From CAYRAV01 sp964422365 (GTDB lineage Bacteria > Bacillota > Clostridia > Lachnospirales > Lachnospiraceae): a DNA stretch of 17,211 nucleotides. Both the position numbers and the translations under genes were made by a program. This document shows, piece by piece, positions 6,672-14,863 of this stretch. The stretch spans positions 1 through 17,211 of the forward strand of contig CAYRAV010000070.1 in assembly GCA_964422365.1 (NCBI GenBank). The letters run 5' to 3'. The notes beneath the pieces were generated by a model. It saw only the letters and a program-made list of their open reading frames with translations, was not told the DNA's origin and did not search any database. The number at the start of each line of letters is the position of its first letter. Positions within the stretch are counted from its first letter, which is position 1.

Positions 6672-6723
6672 ATTCTAAAATAATGGACAGAAAACAGATA
6701 GAAAAATAATAGGAGTGAGCAGA

Positions 6724-7614
6724 ATGAAACGTACCGACTTGGCATTAGAAATTAGAGAAAGTTTTCAAGAAAATGTAGAAATAGAAGGTGTGGTTTTAAG
6801 AGTTCGTACAGATAAGAAGAAAGATATAAAAGTGTCTACAGTAATAATAAAAACCGAACAGGGAAGTCAAAAAATGGGAAAACCTATTGGAACATATATT
6901 ACAATGGAAGTGCCTCATTTAGAGAAAGAGGATAGGAATTATCATGAGCCTCTTGCAAATGAAATTAAAAAATATGTCAAAGAGCTTGCAGGCGGTTTTA
7001 TTGGAAAATCGGTTTTGGTTGCAGGACTTGGAAATAGGGACGTAACTCCAGATTCTCTGGGGCCTAAAGTCGTGGATCATCTTTTGGTAACAAGGCATTT
7101 AATCAAAGAATTTGGACAAGAATTTAAAGAAAGAAATGCACTTGGAAATGTAAGTGCGGTAGCACCTGGGGTTATGGCGCAGACAGGAATGGAAGCAGTA
7201 GAAATTTTATCTGGGATTATAGAAAAAACAAAGCCAGATGTGTTAATTGTAATTGATGCATTAGCAGCCAGAAGTCTGCATCGGTTGAATACTACGATAC
7301 AGATTACAAATACAGGAATAGCACCAGGTTCCGGAGTGGGAAATCACAGAAGGGCATTAAATAAAGAAACATTAGGTGTAGATGTTATTGCTATTGGTGT
7401 TCCAACTGTGGTAGATGCTTCTACAATAGTAGAGGATAGGATGGAGGAGGTATTACAGGAACAAGGATTCTCAGAAGGAGATATAGCTAATTTTTTGATG
7501 GAAGTAAAGAATGAAACAATGAAAAACATGTTTGTAACACCCAAAAATGTAGATGAATCCATGAGGAGGATAAGTTATACCATATCAGAAGGGTTGAATG
7601 CATGTTTTCATTAA
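6724..7614 (+). CDS. gpr: Germination protease GPR (spore endopeptidase)
   Basis: GPR is made in the forespore as a zymogen and, at germination, cleaves the small acid-soluble proteins that coat spore DNA. The product is 296 residues, slightly shorter than Bacillus GPR. It has GLGNRDVTPDSLGPKVVDHLL and VIDALAARSLHRLN, whose aspartates (D110 and D178 here) correspond to the two catalytic aspartates of this unusual aspartic protease. TTIQITNTGIAPGSGVGN and AIGVPTVVDA are also family hallmarks. ATG 6724 is preferred over GTG 6715 because the AGGAG at 6711-6715 would overlap the latter. The N-terminal RTDLALE segment resembles the region processed in the zymogen. spoIIP follows 88 bp later in the same direction, a linkage common in spore formers. 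Confidence 0.95.
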   Translation: MKRTDLALEIRESFQENVEIEGVVLRVRTDKKKDIKVSTVIIKTEQGSQKMGKPIGTYITMEVPHLEKEDRNYHEPLANEIKKYVKELAGGFIGKSVLVAGLGNRDVTPDSLGPKVVDHLLVTRHLIKEFGQEFKERNALGNVSAVAPGVMAQTGMEAVEILSGIIEKTKPDVLIVIDALAARSLHRLNTTIQITNTGIAPGSGVGNHRRALNKETLGVDVIAIGVPTVVDASTIVEDRMEEVLQEQGFSEGDIANFLMEVKNETMKNMFVTPKNVDESMRRISYTISEGLNACFH

Positions 7615-7702
7615 AGCAGGAATATACTACTATAAGTTACTTGATATGATGTAATATGGCTTGCTGTCATCTGTCAGGGAAAAAAGGAAAAAGGTGAGAA
7701 AT

Positions 7703-9010
7703 GTGATAAATATAGGAAATGTTTTTAAGAAAAAAACAAAAAAGATTGCAATAGCAGCAGGTTTCATAATTTTTCTTTTATTTGTTGATATGATAGCAAA
7801 GCAGGGAAATTTTTTTGAATTTAATTGGAAGATAGCAAACTTAGATCAAAATAAATTATTGTTAAATATAGGAAATTCCTGTATCACAGAGGCATTTCCT
7901 GTATTTGCTTATGAAGGAAGAGAACAGGTATGGAAGAATTATCTTGGTATGAATACAGGAATAATAGGATACCAGAATCAGACAAAGAAGTATAATATGA
8001 GCACAGAAAATGTGTTGAATCAGCAGACCATTTTATGGAGAAATCAAGGAAAAATAGAAAATACTGAAGATGCAGAATTGACAGACATTGCAGAAAAAAT
8101 TCAGGAACAGACACAAAAGACAGAAGAGAATGAGCAAAAACAAGTAAAAATGGGAATAGGAGATATATTTTTTGAAGAGTTAAAAACTAAGAGCAAAGCA
8201 AATCAGGAAATGGAGAAAATAGAAAAAAATAAAAAAATAATTGATACACTAAAAGAAAATATGGATACAGATTATCTGGTTGAAAATTTTTATATTGTAG
8301 ACAGTACAACGAAAATTGATAGAAATATATTTAATGTAAAAAAGCTGCTTAGTAAAGATTTTTCGATGAAAAGAAAGAACCAGCCACAGATTTTGATTTA
8401 TCATACTCATGCGGTTACAGAAGCCTTTAAAGATAGCAGGCCGGGAAAAAAAGAAGATACAGTAGTAGGAGTAGGAGCTTATCTTGCAGATATTTTGACT
8501 GATATATATGGTTATCAGGTTATTCATGATGAAACAGAATATGATAATATAGATGGAAGAATAGATAGGAATAAAGCATACAATAACGCTTTAGCTGGTG
8601 TAGAGAAAATTTTAGAGAAATATCCGGACATAGAAGTTATTATAGACTTACATAGAGATGCAGTGAATAACAATAATCAGCGTGTAACAGAAATAAATGG
8701 AAAAAAAACTGCACAGATTATGTTGTTCAATGGGTTGAGCAGAAACCAAAAAGGAGACATTTCTTATCTGTATAATCCGAACCTGCAGGCGAATCTTGCA
8801 TTCAGCTTACAGTTGAAATTAGCGGCTATGGAGAAATATCCTGAGTTTACCATCCGCAATTACTTAAAGGGATACCGATATAATCTGCATTTAAGAGAAC
8901 GTGCTCTGTTGATTGAACTTGGGAATGAAAATTCTACTGTAGAGGAAGCAAAAAATGCAATGGAGCCGTTAGCAGAATTATTGAATGAGGTATTAACAGA
9001 AAAAAAATAA
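7703..9010 (+). CDS. spoIIP: Stage II sporulation protein P (SpoIIP)
   Basis: SpoIIP is a membrane-anchored peptidoglycan amidase/endopeptidase. With SpoIID and SpoIIM it thins septal peptidoglycan so that the mother cell can engulf the forespore. The 435-residue product has a basic N-terminus and one membrane segment at about residues 15-30. A long Glu/Gln/Lys-rich and probably disordered or coiled linker follows, to about residue 190. The catalytic domain has IYHTHAVTEAF (His234), IDLHRDAV (His317) and LLIELGNENST (Glu405), the expected zinc ligands of the amidase fold. GTG 7703 is chosen because AAGGTGA (7691-7697) precedes it. GTG 7694, with AAAGGA before it, is an equal alternative, and the domain content is unaffected. 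Confidence 0.92.
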   Translation: MINIGNVFKKKTKKIAIAAGFIIFLLFVDMIAKQGNFFEFNWKIANLDQNKLLLNIGNSCITEAFPVFAYEGREQVWKNYLGMNTGIIGYQNQTKKYNMSTENVLNQQTILWRNQGKIENTEDAELTDIAEKIQEQTQKTEENEQKQVKMGIGDIFFEELKTKSKANQEMEKIEKNKKIIDTLKENMDTDYLVENFYIVDSTTKIDRNIFNVKKLLSKDFSMKRKNQPQILIYHTHAVTEAFKDSRPGKKEDTVVGVGAYLADILTDIYGYQVIHDETEYDNIDGRIDRNKAYNNALAGVEKILEKYPDIEVIIDLHRDAVNNNNQRVTEINGKKTAQIMLFNGLSRNQKGDISYLYNPNLQANLAFSLQLKLAAMEKYPEFTIRNYLKGYRYNLHLRERALLIELGNENSTVEEAKNAMEPLAELLNEVLTEKK

Positions 9011-9169
9011 TATTTGAGTTTTCCATTATTTTAAATAGCGGACTACAATCCTGTAAATAAATAGTGCAAAACACTGCATAACCAGTTCTGTATGACAAAA
9101 CTGTCCCAAAATGGAAAGACTTAAAAAAGTAACAGGGTTGCAATTTATTATAAGAAATGATAAAATAAC

Positions 9170-9207
9170 GAATAGGTCAAAAGCATTTTGATGTTTTTGA
9201 CCTATTC
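9170..9207. terminator. Long hairpin downstream of spoIIP
   Basis: GAATAGGTCAAAAGCA (9170-9185) pairs with TGTTTTTGACCTATTC (9192-9207), 15 of 16 positions, around a 6-nt loop. It may end the gpr-spoIIP transcript, but no T-run follows on either strand and it lies 160 bp past the stop. It could therefore be a different kind of palindrome. The sequence between the spoIIP stop and this hairpin holds nothing else recognisable. Confidence 0.45.
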
Positions 9208-9283
9208 ATATGAATCAAAGTCTACGGAAAATTTTACAAAGAACAAGGTTTGTAAACATAGTGATAAGAAATAAAAAAATGAT

Positions 9284-9470
9284 GTAACAGTTCAGCCATG
9301 CAGAAACAATTGTGCAATATGCACGTAGGAGCTTGCTCACTAAGGACATATTGCACAATTGTTTCTATAGGGCGGATGCCAGACATGAATAATTTCCCAG
9401 CCAAACTATAAATTTTTTGGTAACAATATACATTCTGGGAAATTATGAATGGCATGGCTGAACTGTTACG
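9284..9470 (+). mobile_element. Intact family-1 short inverted-repeat element (MITE-like), copy A
   Basis: The ends are GTAACAGTTCAGCCATGC (9284-9301) and its exact inverse (9452-9469), an 18-bp perfect terminal repeat. Inside are two further inverted pairs. ACAATTGTGCAATATG pairs with CATATTGCACAATTGT across a short loop, and AATTTCCCAG pairs with CTGGGAAATT. The whole can fold into a branched cruciform. AAATGAT lies immediately outside both ends (9277-9283 and 9471-9477, counting the final G as element), which looks like a 7-bp target duplication. No transposase is encoded, so any movement would need one supplied elsewhere. It lies upstream of the phosphatase-like gene. Confidence 0.75.
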
Positions 9471-9543
9471 AAATGATAATTATTCTTACATAGCTGAGTG
9501 GTAATCAAAATGTTAAATGAGAGGAAACAAGGGAGAAAATGGT

Positions 9544-10110
9544 ATGCGAATAGGTTTGGTACGACATTTTAAAGTAAATTGCCCGCATAAAAAAATGATG
9601 ACTTCAAAAGAGTTCAGGCAGTGGTCTGAAAAATATGAACATTCCAAAGTTATTAAGAAACCAGTAGAGATGTATGGAAATGTGTGGGATATCTGTTATG
9701 CCAGTGATTTGCCACGGGCAGTTGCTACAGCAAAAGAAGTTTATAGTGGCAATATTTATTTAGACAAGCTGTTAAGGGAAGTAGAAAATGCACCATTTAT
9801 CCATACAGAGCGGCTACGGCTGCCGTTTGAGGTTTGGCATGCAGGTGGAAGGATAGCGTGGTTTTTTAAATCAAAGAGTCAGATGGAAGGACGTGCAGAT
9901 ACGAAAGAGAGAATTAGAAAATTCTTGAAAAAAATTGATTGGTCTAAAGATAATATATTGATTGTATGTCATGGGTTTATGATTTATAATCTCCAGCTTG
10001 AGTTAATGCGGATGGGATTTCGTGGAAAGCGGACGCACCGGGTAAAAAATGGAATATTGTATGAGTATGTAATAGAAAATAATAAGATTCCCATTCGGAG
10101 CAGAAAATAA
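9544..10110 (+). CDS. Histidine phosphatase (phosphoglycerate mutase-like) family protein
   Basis: The 188-residue product starts MRIGLVRHFKV, the phosphohistidine motif of this superfamily. The usual Gly after Arg-His is replaced by Phe, giving RHF in place of RHG. ASDLPRAVATAKEV supplies the second conserved arginine, LLREVENAPF a likely acidic residue, and IVCHGFMI the second catalytic histidine. It is cytosolic with no signal peptide. The substrate cannot be inferred. Because all catalytic positions except the Gly are present, activity is plausible. ATG 9544 is preferred over ATG 9517 because AAGGGAG (9529-9535) lies just upstream and residue 1 then abuts the first strand. The gene stands alone between a family-1 repeat and rlmH. 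Confidence 0.82.
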   Translation: MRIGLVRHFKVNCPHKKMMTSKEFRQWSEKYEHSKVIKKPVEMYGNVWDICYASDLPRAVATAKEVYSGNIYLDKLLREVENAPFIHTERLRLPFEVWHAGGRIAWFFKSKSQMEGRADTKERIRKFLKKIDWSKDNILIVCHGFMIYNLQLELMRMGFRGKRTHRVKNGILYEYVIENNKIPIRSRK

Positions 10111-10120
10111 AATGTCTAGT

Positions 10121-10144
10121 TGGACATACCGCAGTTCATGTCCA
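10121..10144. other. Short hairpin after the phosphatase-like gene
   Basis: TGGACAT (10121-10127) and ATGTCCA (10138-10144) form a perfect 7-bp stem with a 10-nt loop, 10 bp after the stop codon. The tail is ATTTGGGG rather than a T-run, so a terminator role is doubtful. The remainder of the gap to rlmH shows no further clear feature. Confidence 0.3.
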
Positions 10145-10315
10145 TTTGGGGTGGCAGGCTTTGTCTGACAAGGTATAACACAATAGATGTGTTTCGCATT
10201 GAAAGATAAGGTATGGATTAGCATACTTGAATAGGAACTTAAAATAGAGAGATGCACAATAAAAGAAAATGTTGGAAAGGATAAAAAGCTGTGGCTGGGC
10301 AAATTGGTATATGAA

Positions 10316-10795
10316 ATGAGAATATCTGTAATTTGTGTAGGAAAAATAAAGGAAAAATATTTTACAATGGGGATAGAAGAGTATTGTAAAAGATTAAGCC
10401 GTTATTGTAAATTGGAAATCATAGAAGTGTCTGATGAAAAGACACCAGATCATGCCAGTGAGATGGAAGAACAGCAGATCAGGGAAAAAGAAGGAGAAAG
10501 GCTTTTAAAATATATAAAAGAGGATGTTTATGTGATTGCTCTTGCCATTGAGGGGCAGCAGTTAGATTCTGTTGCATTGTCAAGGCGCATTGAAAAACTT
10601 GGCATAGATAGTGTAAGCCATATTGCTTTTGTAATAGGTGGGTCTTTGGGATTGGATCAACGCATATTACAGAGAGCAAATGAAAAATGGAGTTTTTCGA
10701 AAATGACATTTCCACATCAGATGATGAGAATGATATTGCTAGAGCAGATTTACAGAGGATTCAGGATTATGAAAAATGAGCCATATCATAAGTAA
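10316..10795 (+). CDS. rlmH: 23S rRNA (pseudouridine1915-N3)-methyltransferase RlmH
   Basis: RlmH uses S-adenosylmethionine to methylate pseudouridine 1915 in helix 69 of 23S rRNA, acting on assembled 70S ribosomes. The product is exactly 159 residues, the standard length of this SPOUT-class family. Visible features are MRISVICVGKIKEKY at the start, ALAIEGQQLDS, the knot/cofactor loop AFVIGGSLGLD, and the C-terminal RMILLEQIYRGFRIMKNEPYHK. ATG 10316 gives the standard N-terminus. A TTG at 10304 is in frame but has no better binding site. The ribosome binding site is weak. The acyltransferase starts 46 bp downstream and may be cotranscribed. Confidence 0.96.
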   Translation: MRISVICVGKIKEKYFTMGIEEYCKRLSRYCKLEIIEVSDEKTPDHASEMEEQQIREKEGERLLKYIKEDVYVIALAIEGQQLDSVALSRRIEKLGIDSVSHIAFVIGGSLGLDQRILQRANEKWSFSKMTFPHQMMRMILLEQIYRGFRIMKNEPYHK

Positions 10796-10841
10796 AAGGC
10801 AAAGTCAATTTAATATGCAGGCAAAAGAAGAAGAGGTAAAA

Positions 10842-11990
10842 ATGAAAAAAGATACATCGATAGAGTGGATTAGAATCATAGCTTGTTTTTTGGTTATTGG
10901 TGCACATATCCAGTTGGGAAATAATATAGATGGAAGTATTTCCATAGGAAGATTGTTTGAAGCTACAATAATATCAGATAATGTTCCGCTGTTTTTTTTA
11001 ATTAGCGGCTATTTTTTATTTGCAAAGACAGATAGAGGGCAAAATTCTATTGTAAAAACATATGGAAAAAAGACAATTGCATTGTTTAGGAACAATCTAA
11101 TACCAATTACAATTGTAATTATTCTTATTGCTAATATAGCACCATTCATTAAGAATGAATGTGCATTATCAGCATGTACATGGAATATGGCATCTGTAAA
11201 GCAGTATTTGTTTGAATTTTACTGTAATCAGAATGCTCTTGACAGAGCAGGACATTTTTGGTATATATGCAGTTATATGAAAATTTTTATTTGGTTTCCA
11301 GCATTGGCATTGTTATGTCAAAAAGATGAGACAATTACAAAAGCACGAAGAATACTTCTTCTGTTGGCATATATGGTAATGATTCTGAATGATTTAGAAT
11401 ACATGACAGGAAAAGAGTTAGGAAATTTTTCAAATATGACATTTGATCAAAATATGCTTTATGTTGTGCTGGGATATGAGATTTATTATATATTCCATTA
11501 TAGTAAATTGACAATAAAGCAATTAAGATACTATGGATTGTGTATGTTTATTTTTGGGGTCATAACAAAAATTTCATTGCAGGAACTGGCATATTGGCTT
11601 TATGGGACAGAGATATCTGGCAGGTTTATGGGAATGGAATGTGCACCATGTTATATTACGAGTGTGGGTATATTTTGTTTTTGGCATTCATTTAAAGATA
11701 AACTACAAGTAAAAGTGATTGGATTTCTTGGCAAATACACATTATTTGTGTATATGTTTCACGGAATGGTCATCGATAAATCCATAAACATTCGTTGGAA
11801 AATTATTGAATGGTGTCAGAATTGTCCAAATTTCTTCTATGATATACAGTATTTTATTATTTATGGAGTCTTTGTATTTGCAGTAAGTTTTGTATTGGGA
11901 TTCACATTTGAGAGAATCTATGCATTGCTTTTGAAAATTTTTGATTTGATGATTGAGAATATAAAAGGAAAAATAAAGAAGACAGCATAA
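10842..11990 (+). CDS. Acyltransferase family 3 membrane protein
   Basis: The 382-residue product starts with SIEWIRIIACFLVIGAHI, the signature of the OafA/YrhL-type acyltransferase-3 family. The conserved His falls at the end of the first membrane helix. DNVPLFFLISGYFLF follows, and about ten hydrophobic segments fill the rest, with LGKYTLFVYMFHGMVI near the C-terminus. Such proteins transfer acyl (often acetyl) groups to sugars of surface polysaccharides or to other extracytoplasmic acceptors. The acceptor here is unknown. ATG 10842 was chosen for the adjacent AAGAGGT. An upstream in-frame ATG at 10776 overlaps the end of rlmH and would add a hydrophilic tail not typical of the family. A terminator with a repeat inserted in it follows. 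Confidence 0.85.
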   Translation: MKKDTSIEWIRIIACFLVIGAHIQLGNNIDGSISIGRLFEATIISDNVPLFFLISGYFLFAKTDRGQNSIVKTYGKKTIALFRNNLIPITIVIILIANIAPFIKNECALSACTWNMASVKQYLFEFYCNQNALDRAGHFWYICSYMKIFIWFPALALLCQKDETITKARRILLLLAYMVMILNDLEYMTGKELGNFSNMTFDQNMLYVVLGYEIYYIFHYSKLTIKQLRYYGLCMFIFGVITKISLQELAYWLYGTEISGRFMGMECAPCYITSVGIFCFWHSFKDKLQVKVIGFLGKYTLFVYMFHGMVIDKSINIRWKIIEWCQNCPNFFYDIQYFIIYGVFVFAVSFVLGFTFERIYALLLKIFDLMIENIKGKIKKTA

Positions 11991-12003
11991 AAACATGTAA
12001 AAT

Positions 12004-12165
12004 AAAAAGACAGTTGCTAAGAAAAAATAGAGCGTGTTTGAAAATTTGCTTGTTACAAGATGTGCATCACAATTTGTGGGAGATTTGGGGAAAATATCCG
12101 TACAAAGTGGGGCATGCAGATTGTAGCAATGAATTTCAAACACGCTTTCGTGCAACGGTCTTTTT
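12004..12165. terminator. Bidirectional terminator split by a family-2 insertion
   Basis: AAAAAGACAGTTGC (12004-12017) pairs with GCAACGGTCTTTTT (12152-12165), 13 of 14 positions, and gives a U-tract on either strand. It lies between the convergent acyltransferase and fabF genes. The loop, normally a few bases, now contains the 116-bp family-2 element, which itself can fold back through its 13-bp terminal repeats. The flanking arms are not shared with the other family-2 copy, so they predate the insertion. Confidence 0.65.
12031..12146 (+). mobile_element. Family-2 short inverted-repeat element (116 bp)
   Basis: AGCGTGTTTGAAA (12031-12043) and TTTCAAACACGCT (12134-12146) are perfect 13-bp terminal inverted repeats. 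The internal sequence contains CTTGTTACAAG and GATGTGCATCAC palindromes. About 50 bases at the left end recur at 6520-6465 in reverse. There is no transposase and no obvious target duplication. The plus-strand open frame across it is judged a by-product of the repeat. Confidence 0.65.
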
Positions 12166-12242
12166 CAGCTTCAATACATATGTATCAGATTTTTCTAATA
12201 CAAGTTGGGTTAGATTTAGCTGTTTAATAAAAGGGGTAGATA

Positions 12243-13478
12243 TTATTTTTGAAATTTCCGGACTAAAACAGTAGCATTATGTCCTCCGAATCCAAGTGAA
12301 TTACTAATAGCAACTGATACAGGCATTTTAATTGCATGCCCTTTTGTATAATCTAAATCACATTCAGGGTCATCATCTGTTAATCCTACAGTTGGATGAA
12401 TATATCCTTCATTAATGGATTTTACACACGTAATTAACTCAACAGCACCACCAGCACCAAATAAATGACCAATCATAGATTTTGTAGAGTTGATTTTTAC
12501 TTTGTAGGCAGCAGTTCCAAATGCAATTTTAATGGCACGTGTTTCGTATAAATCATTGTATACTGTGCTAGTACCATGTGCATTGATATAATCTACATCT
12601 TCTGGTGTCAATCCCGCTTCTTCAATCGCCATAGTCATGGCCTTTGCAGCACAGGAACCATCTTCTAGTGGAGTAGTAACATGGTGTGCATCACAGGTAG
12701 CACCATAACCGCCAACTTCTGCGTAAATCACAGCATTTCTTGCAAGAGCATGCTCTAATTCTTCTAATACAAGAACACCAGCACCTTCACCTGTTACAAA
12801 ACCATCTCTTTTTTTATCAAAAGGAATGGAAGCCTGCAAAGGATCTTCAGAAGGAGTAAGGGCAGTCAGTGCTTGGAAAGTAGCAACACCAAGACGGCTG
12901 ATAGAACTATCCACACCGCCTGCTAACATTACATCAGCTTCCCCGTACTTAATGGCACGAAATGCTTCTCCAATAGAATTCGAACCTGTTGCACATGCAG
13001 TTACAATGTCCAGACATTTTCCGTGGAAACCAACTTGCATAGCAATGTTTGCAGCAGCCATATTGCCTAATACCAAAGGAGCAGTGAGAGGATGGATTTT
13101 CGAGGGGCCTTTTGCAAGCATTTTATCATATTCACGTTCAATTCCCATTAAGCTTCCTACACCAGAGCCTACACAGACACCAAGACGAAAGGTATCTTCT
13201 TTTGATACATCTAACTTAGAGTCTGCCATTGCTTCTTTGGCAGCCACAGCCGCAAACTGGCTGAAACGATCCATACGTTTGGCTGCTTTAGGATCAAGAA
13301 ATTGCTTTGGATCAAAATCTTTTACTTCGGCAGCTAATTTTGCTTTATAGCTGCTGGTATCAAAATTAGTAATTGGTCCGATACCAACTGTTTCATTTTT
13401 AATATTATCCCAAAAGTCTTTTACTGTATTACCGATAGGGGTAATAGCACCCATTCCTGTAATTACAACACGTTTCAT
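12243..13478 (-). CDS. fabF: 3-oxoacyl-[acyl-carrier-protein] synthase II (FabF)
   Basis: FabF condenses malonyl-ACP with a growing acyl-ACP in type II fatty acid elongation, in the cytosol. The 411-residue length is typical of FabF. The catalytic triad is clear: Cys162 in TACATGSNS, His301 in NAHGTST and His338 in SMIGHLFGAGG. Lys333 in STKSM is present, and the C-terminal NSLGFGGHNATVL loop is intact. ATG 13478 is the start: GGAGG (13491-13487) is 8 nt upstream, whereas the in-frame ATG two codons earlier is too close to it. The gene lies apart from any other fab gene, whereas in many Firmicutes it sits inside a fab cluster. A candidate promoter is at 13547-13519. Confidence 0.96.
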   Translation of the reverse strand: MKRVVITGMGAITPIGNTVKDFWDNIKNETVGIGPITNFDTSSYKAKLAAEVKDFDPKQFLDPKAAKRMDRFSQFAAVAAKEAMADSKLDVSKEDTFRLGVCVGSGVGSLMGIEREYDKMLAKGPSKIHPLTAPLVLGNMAAANIAMQVGFHGKCLDIVTACATGSNSIGEAFRAIKYGEADVMLAGGVDSSISRLGVATFQALTALTPSEDPLQASIPFDKKRDGFVTGEGAGVLVLEELEHALARNAVIYAEVGGYGATCDAHHVTTPLEDGSCAAKAMTMAIEEAGLTPEDVDYINAHGTSTVYNDLYETRAIKIAFGTAAYKVKINSTKSMIGHLFGAGGAVELITCVKSINEGYIHPTVGLTDDDPECDLDYTKGHAIKMPVSVAISNSLGFGGHNATVLVRKFQK

Positions 13479-13518
13479 TTTCATAGCCTCCAATCCAATT
13501 CTTACTGCAATATCGAAT

Positions 13519-13547
13519 ATTATAACGTTTATACTTTCAAAAAACAA
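13519..13547 (-). promoter_or_regulatory. Candidate sigma-A promoter of fabF
   Basis: On the minus strand, TTGTTT (13547-13542), a 17-bp spacer and a perfect TATAAT (13524-13519) lie about 40 bp upstream of the fabF start. I could not identify a clear FapR- or FabT-type operator. Confidence 0.55.
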
Positions 13548-13579
13548 GTAAAATTATAAAACTTATTAAAATTAAGGTG

Positions 13580-13601
13580 AAAGTTATCATAAAATAACTT
13601 T
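13580..13601 (-). terminator. Weak hairpin between the glycosyltransferase and fabF
   Basis: AAAGTTAT (13580-13587) pairs perfectly with ATAACTTT (13594-13601) around a 6-nt loop. On the minus strand it follows the glycosyltransferase stop, but it is AT-only apart from one G-C pair and its tail is only moderately T-rich. It is a possible weak terminator separating the two genes. Confidence 0.35.
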
Positions 13602-13630
13602 GTATTTTGCCTGCACTATAGTGTAATCTG

Positions 13631-14791
13631 TTATGCCGTATTAATTATCTGAAATAGTTCATCTAATCTATTATCATAAGTATGAAATTTTTTTACTGTT
13701 TCATATCCATGTCTGGCAATTGACTCTCTCTCATCATCATGGGAAAGATAGTATTTGACCTTTGCCATCATATCTTCGGGAGAAGTGAAAAATACCAGAT
13801 CTTTTTTGTTTTCAAAGTACAATTCTAATTCGGGCTGGTAATTGGTCAGTAAAAAACCGCCTGCACCCAGTATATCAAAAATCCGCAGAGATAGACCAGT
13901 CTTGATAGTACGGACTGTAATATTAAGGTTGATTTTACTTAGACGAAACACTTTGGGCATTTCTGTTAAATAATGAACAGAACCTTTATTTTTCACAAAT
14001 GGCAAATCAGAAGTATCGCTTTTGGTATAAAGAGTAACAGGAAAATTTTTAGATAAAGTATTTAATAAAGAAGTTCTCTCTAAAGCAGTCGTCTTAAAAC
14101 CAAGGTAAGTAGTTGCAATTAACAGAGAAACGCCGCCAAAAAATTTATCTCCGCTAATCTGAATGATATTGTTTTCAAAATATTCCTCAACTTCATCAGT
14201 AATCATGGATTCTAAAAAATTTTTACCATATATCTGCATCTGAGAATACATGACACCCTCAAAGTATCCTTGTAAGTAATCAGGCATATTTGTTAGTTTA
14301 TCATAAGAATTTTTCTCATACAAACTGCCCACAAAGGAAATATCGTTAGAATACTCTGCCTTATCATAGTCGGAAATGTCTATGGCATCCAAACGGTCAA
14401 TTTCTACAGCAAGAGGGAGATAGTAAATATTTTCTACTCCAAGACTCTTAAAATTGAGATAAACCCATTGGTCAAAAACAAAAATATAATTATAGGGATT
14501 GAAAACAGAAGTAGTATATAAAGTAAGCATAGGACTGTCACAGGTCCAGGAAATATATTTTACTTTATTTTCATTACACACATCTGATATAAGAGGAAAA
14601 TAATTGATGGACATAACAAAATCATAATTTGTATCCTGTAAGGCATGAGATAATGTAATACAAAAATTATCATCTTCTTCAAAATCTTCAAAATCATAAG
14701 TAAATGTATCTACTATACAGCCTTTCTTTCTTAATGACTGCTCTAAATCAAACATATTATAGGCTGGCCAGCTGTATAAAAGTATTTGCAT
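13631..14791 (-). CDS. CgeB-like glycosyltransferase (glycosyl transferase 1 type)
   Basis: The 386-residue product has the two-part layout of CgeB/YkvP-like proteins. The N-terminal domain includes MQILLYSWPAYNMFDLEQSL, DFVMSINYFPLISDVC and YISWTCDSP. The C-terminal GT-B half contains NLNITVRTIKTGLSLRIFDILGAGGFLLTNYQPELELYF, where the conserved Glu lies. It ends with the usual 'YETVKKFHTYDNRLDELFQII' helix. CgeB in Bacillus acts late in spore maturation, probably glycosylating spore surface material. Other members decorate cell surface proteins or flagellin. Nothing here fixes donor or acceptor. A strong AAAGGAG precedes the ATG. No signal peptide is present, so it is probably cytosolic. Confidence 0.82.
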   Translation of the reverse strand: MQILLYSWPAYNMFDLEQSLRKKGCIVDTFTYDFEDFEEDDNFCITLSHALQDTNYDFVMSINYFPLISDVCNENKVKYISWTCDSPMLTLYTTSVFNPYNYIFVFDQWVYLNFKSLGVENIYYLPLAVEIDRLDAIDISDYDKAEYSNDISFVGSLYEKNSYDKLTNMPDYLQGYFEGVMYSQMQIYGKNFLESMITDEVEEYFENNIIQISGDKFFGGVSLLIATTYLGFKTTALERTSLLNTLSKNFPVTLYTKSDTSDLPFVKNKGSVHYLTEMPKVFRLSKINLNITVRTIKTGLSLRIFDILGAGGFLLTNYQPELELYFENKKDLVFFTSPEDMMAKVKYYLSHDDERESIARHGYETVKKFHTYDNRLDELFQIINTA

Positions 14792-14863
14792 AAGAAAACA
14801 CTCCTTTCTTAAAAATATAACCAGGCAATTGAGAAATCTGTGTAAACAAATTTGATGTTCTAT

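Noticed and set aside
9234..9455. Minus-strand frames over the repeats (also 74-271 and 1700-2002) sharing QKIY-like segments
   Set aside because: The similarity follows from the shared repeat DNA. There are no consistent starts, ends or ribosome binding sites, so they are not a protein family.
12826..13350. 174-codon plus-strand frame within fabF
   Set aside because: It is antisense to a full-length FabF with intact catalytic residues and has no ribosome binding site.
13614..13623. CACTATAGTG palindrome just after the CgeB-like gene's stop
   Set aside because: Ten AT-rich bases is within chance expectation for this window, and its position at a gene's 3' end gives no regulatory logic.
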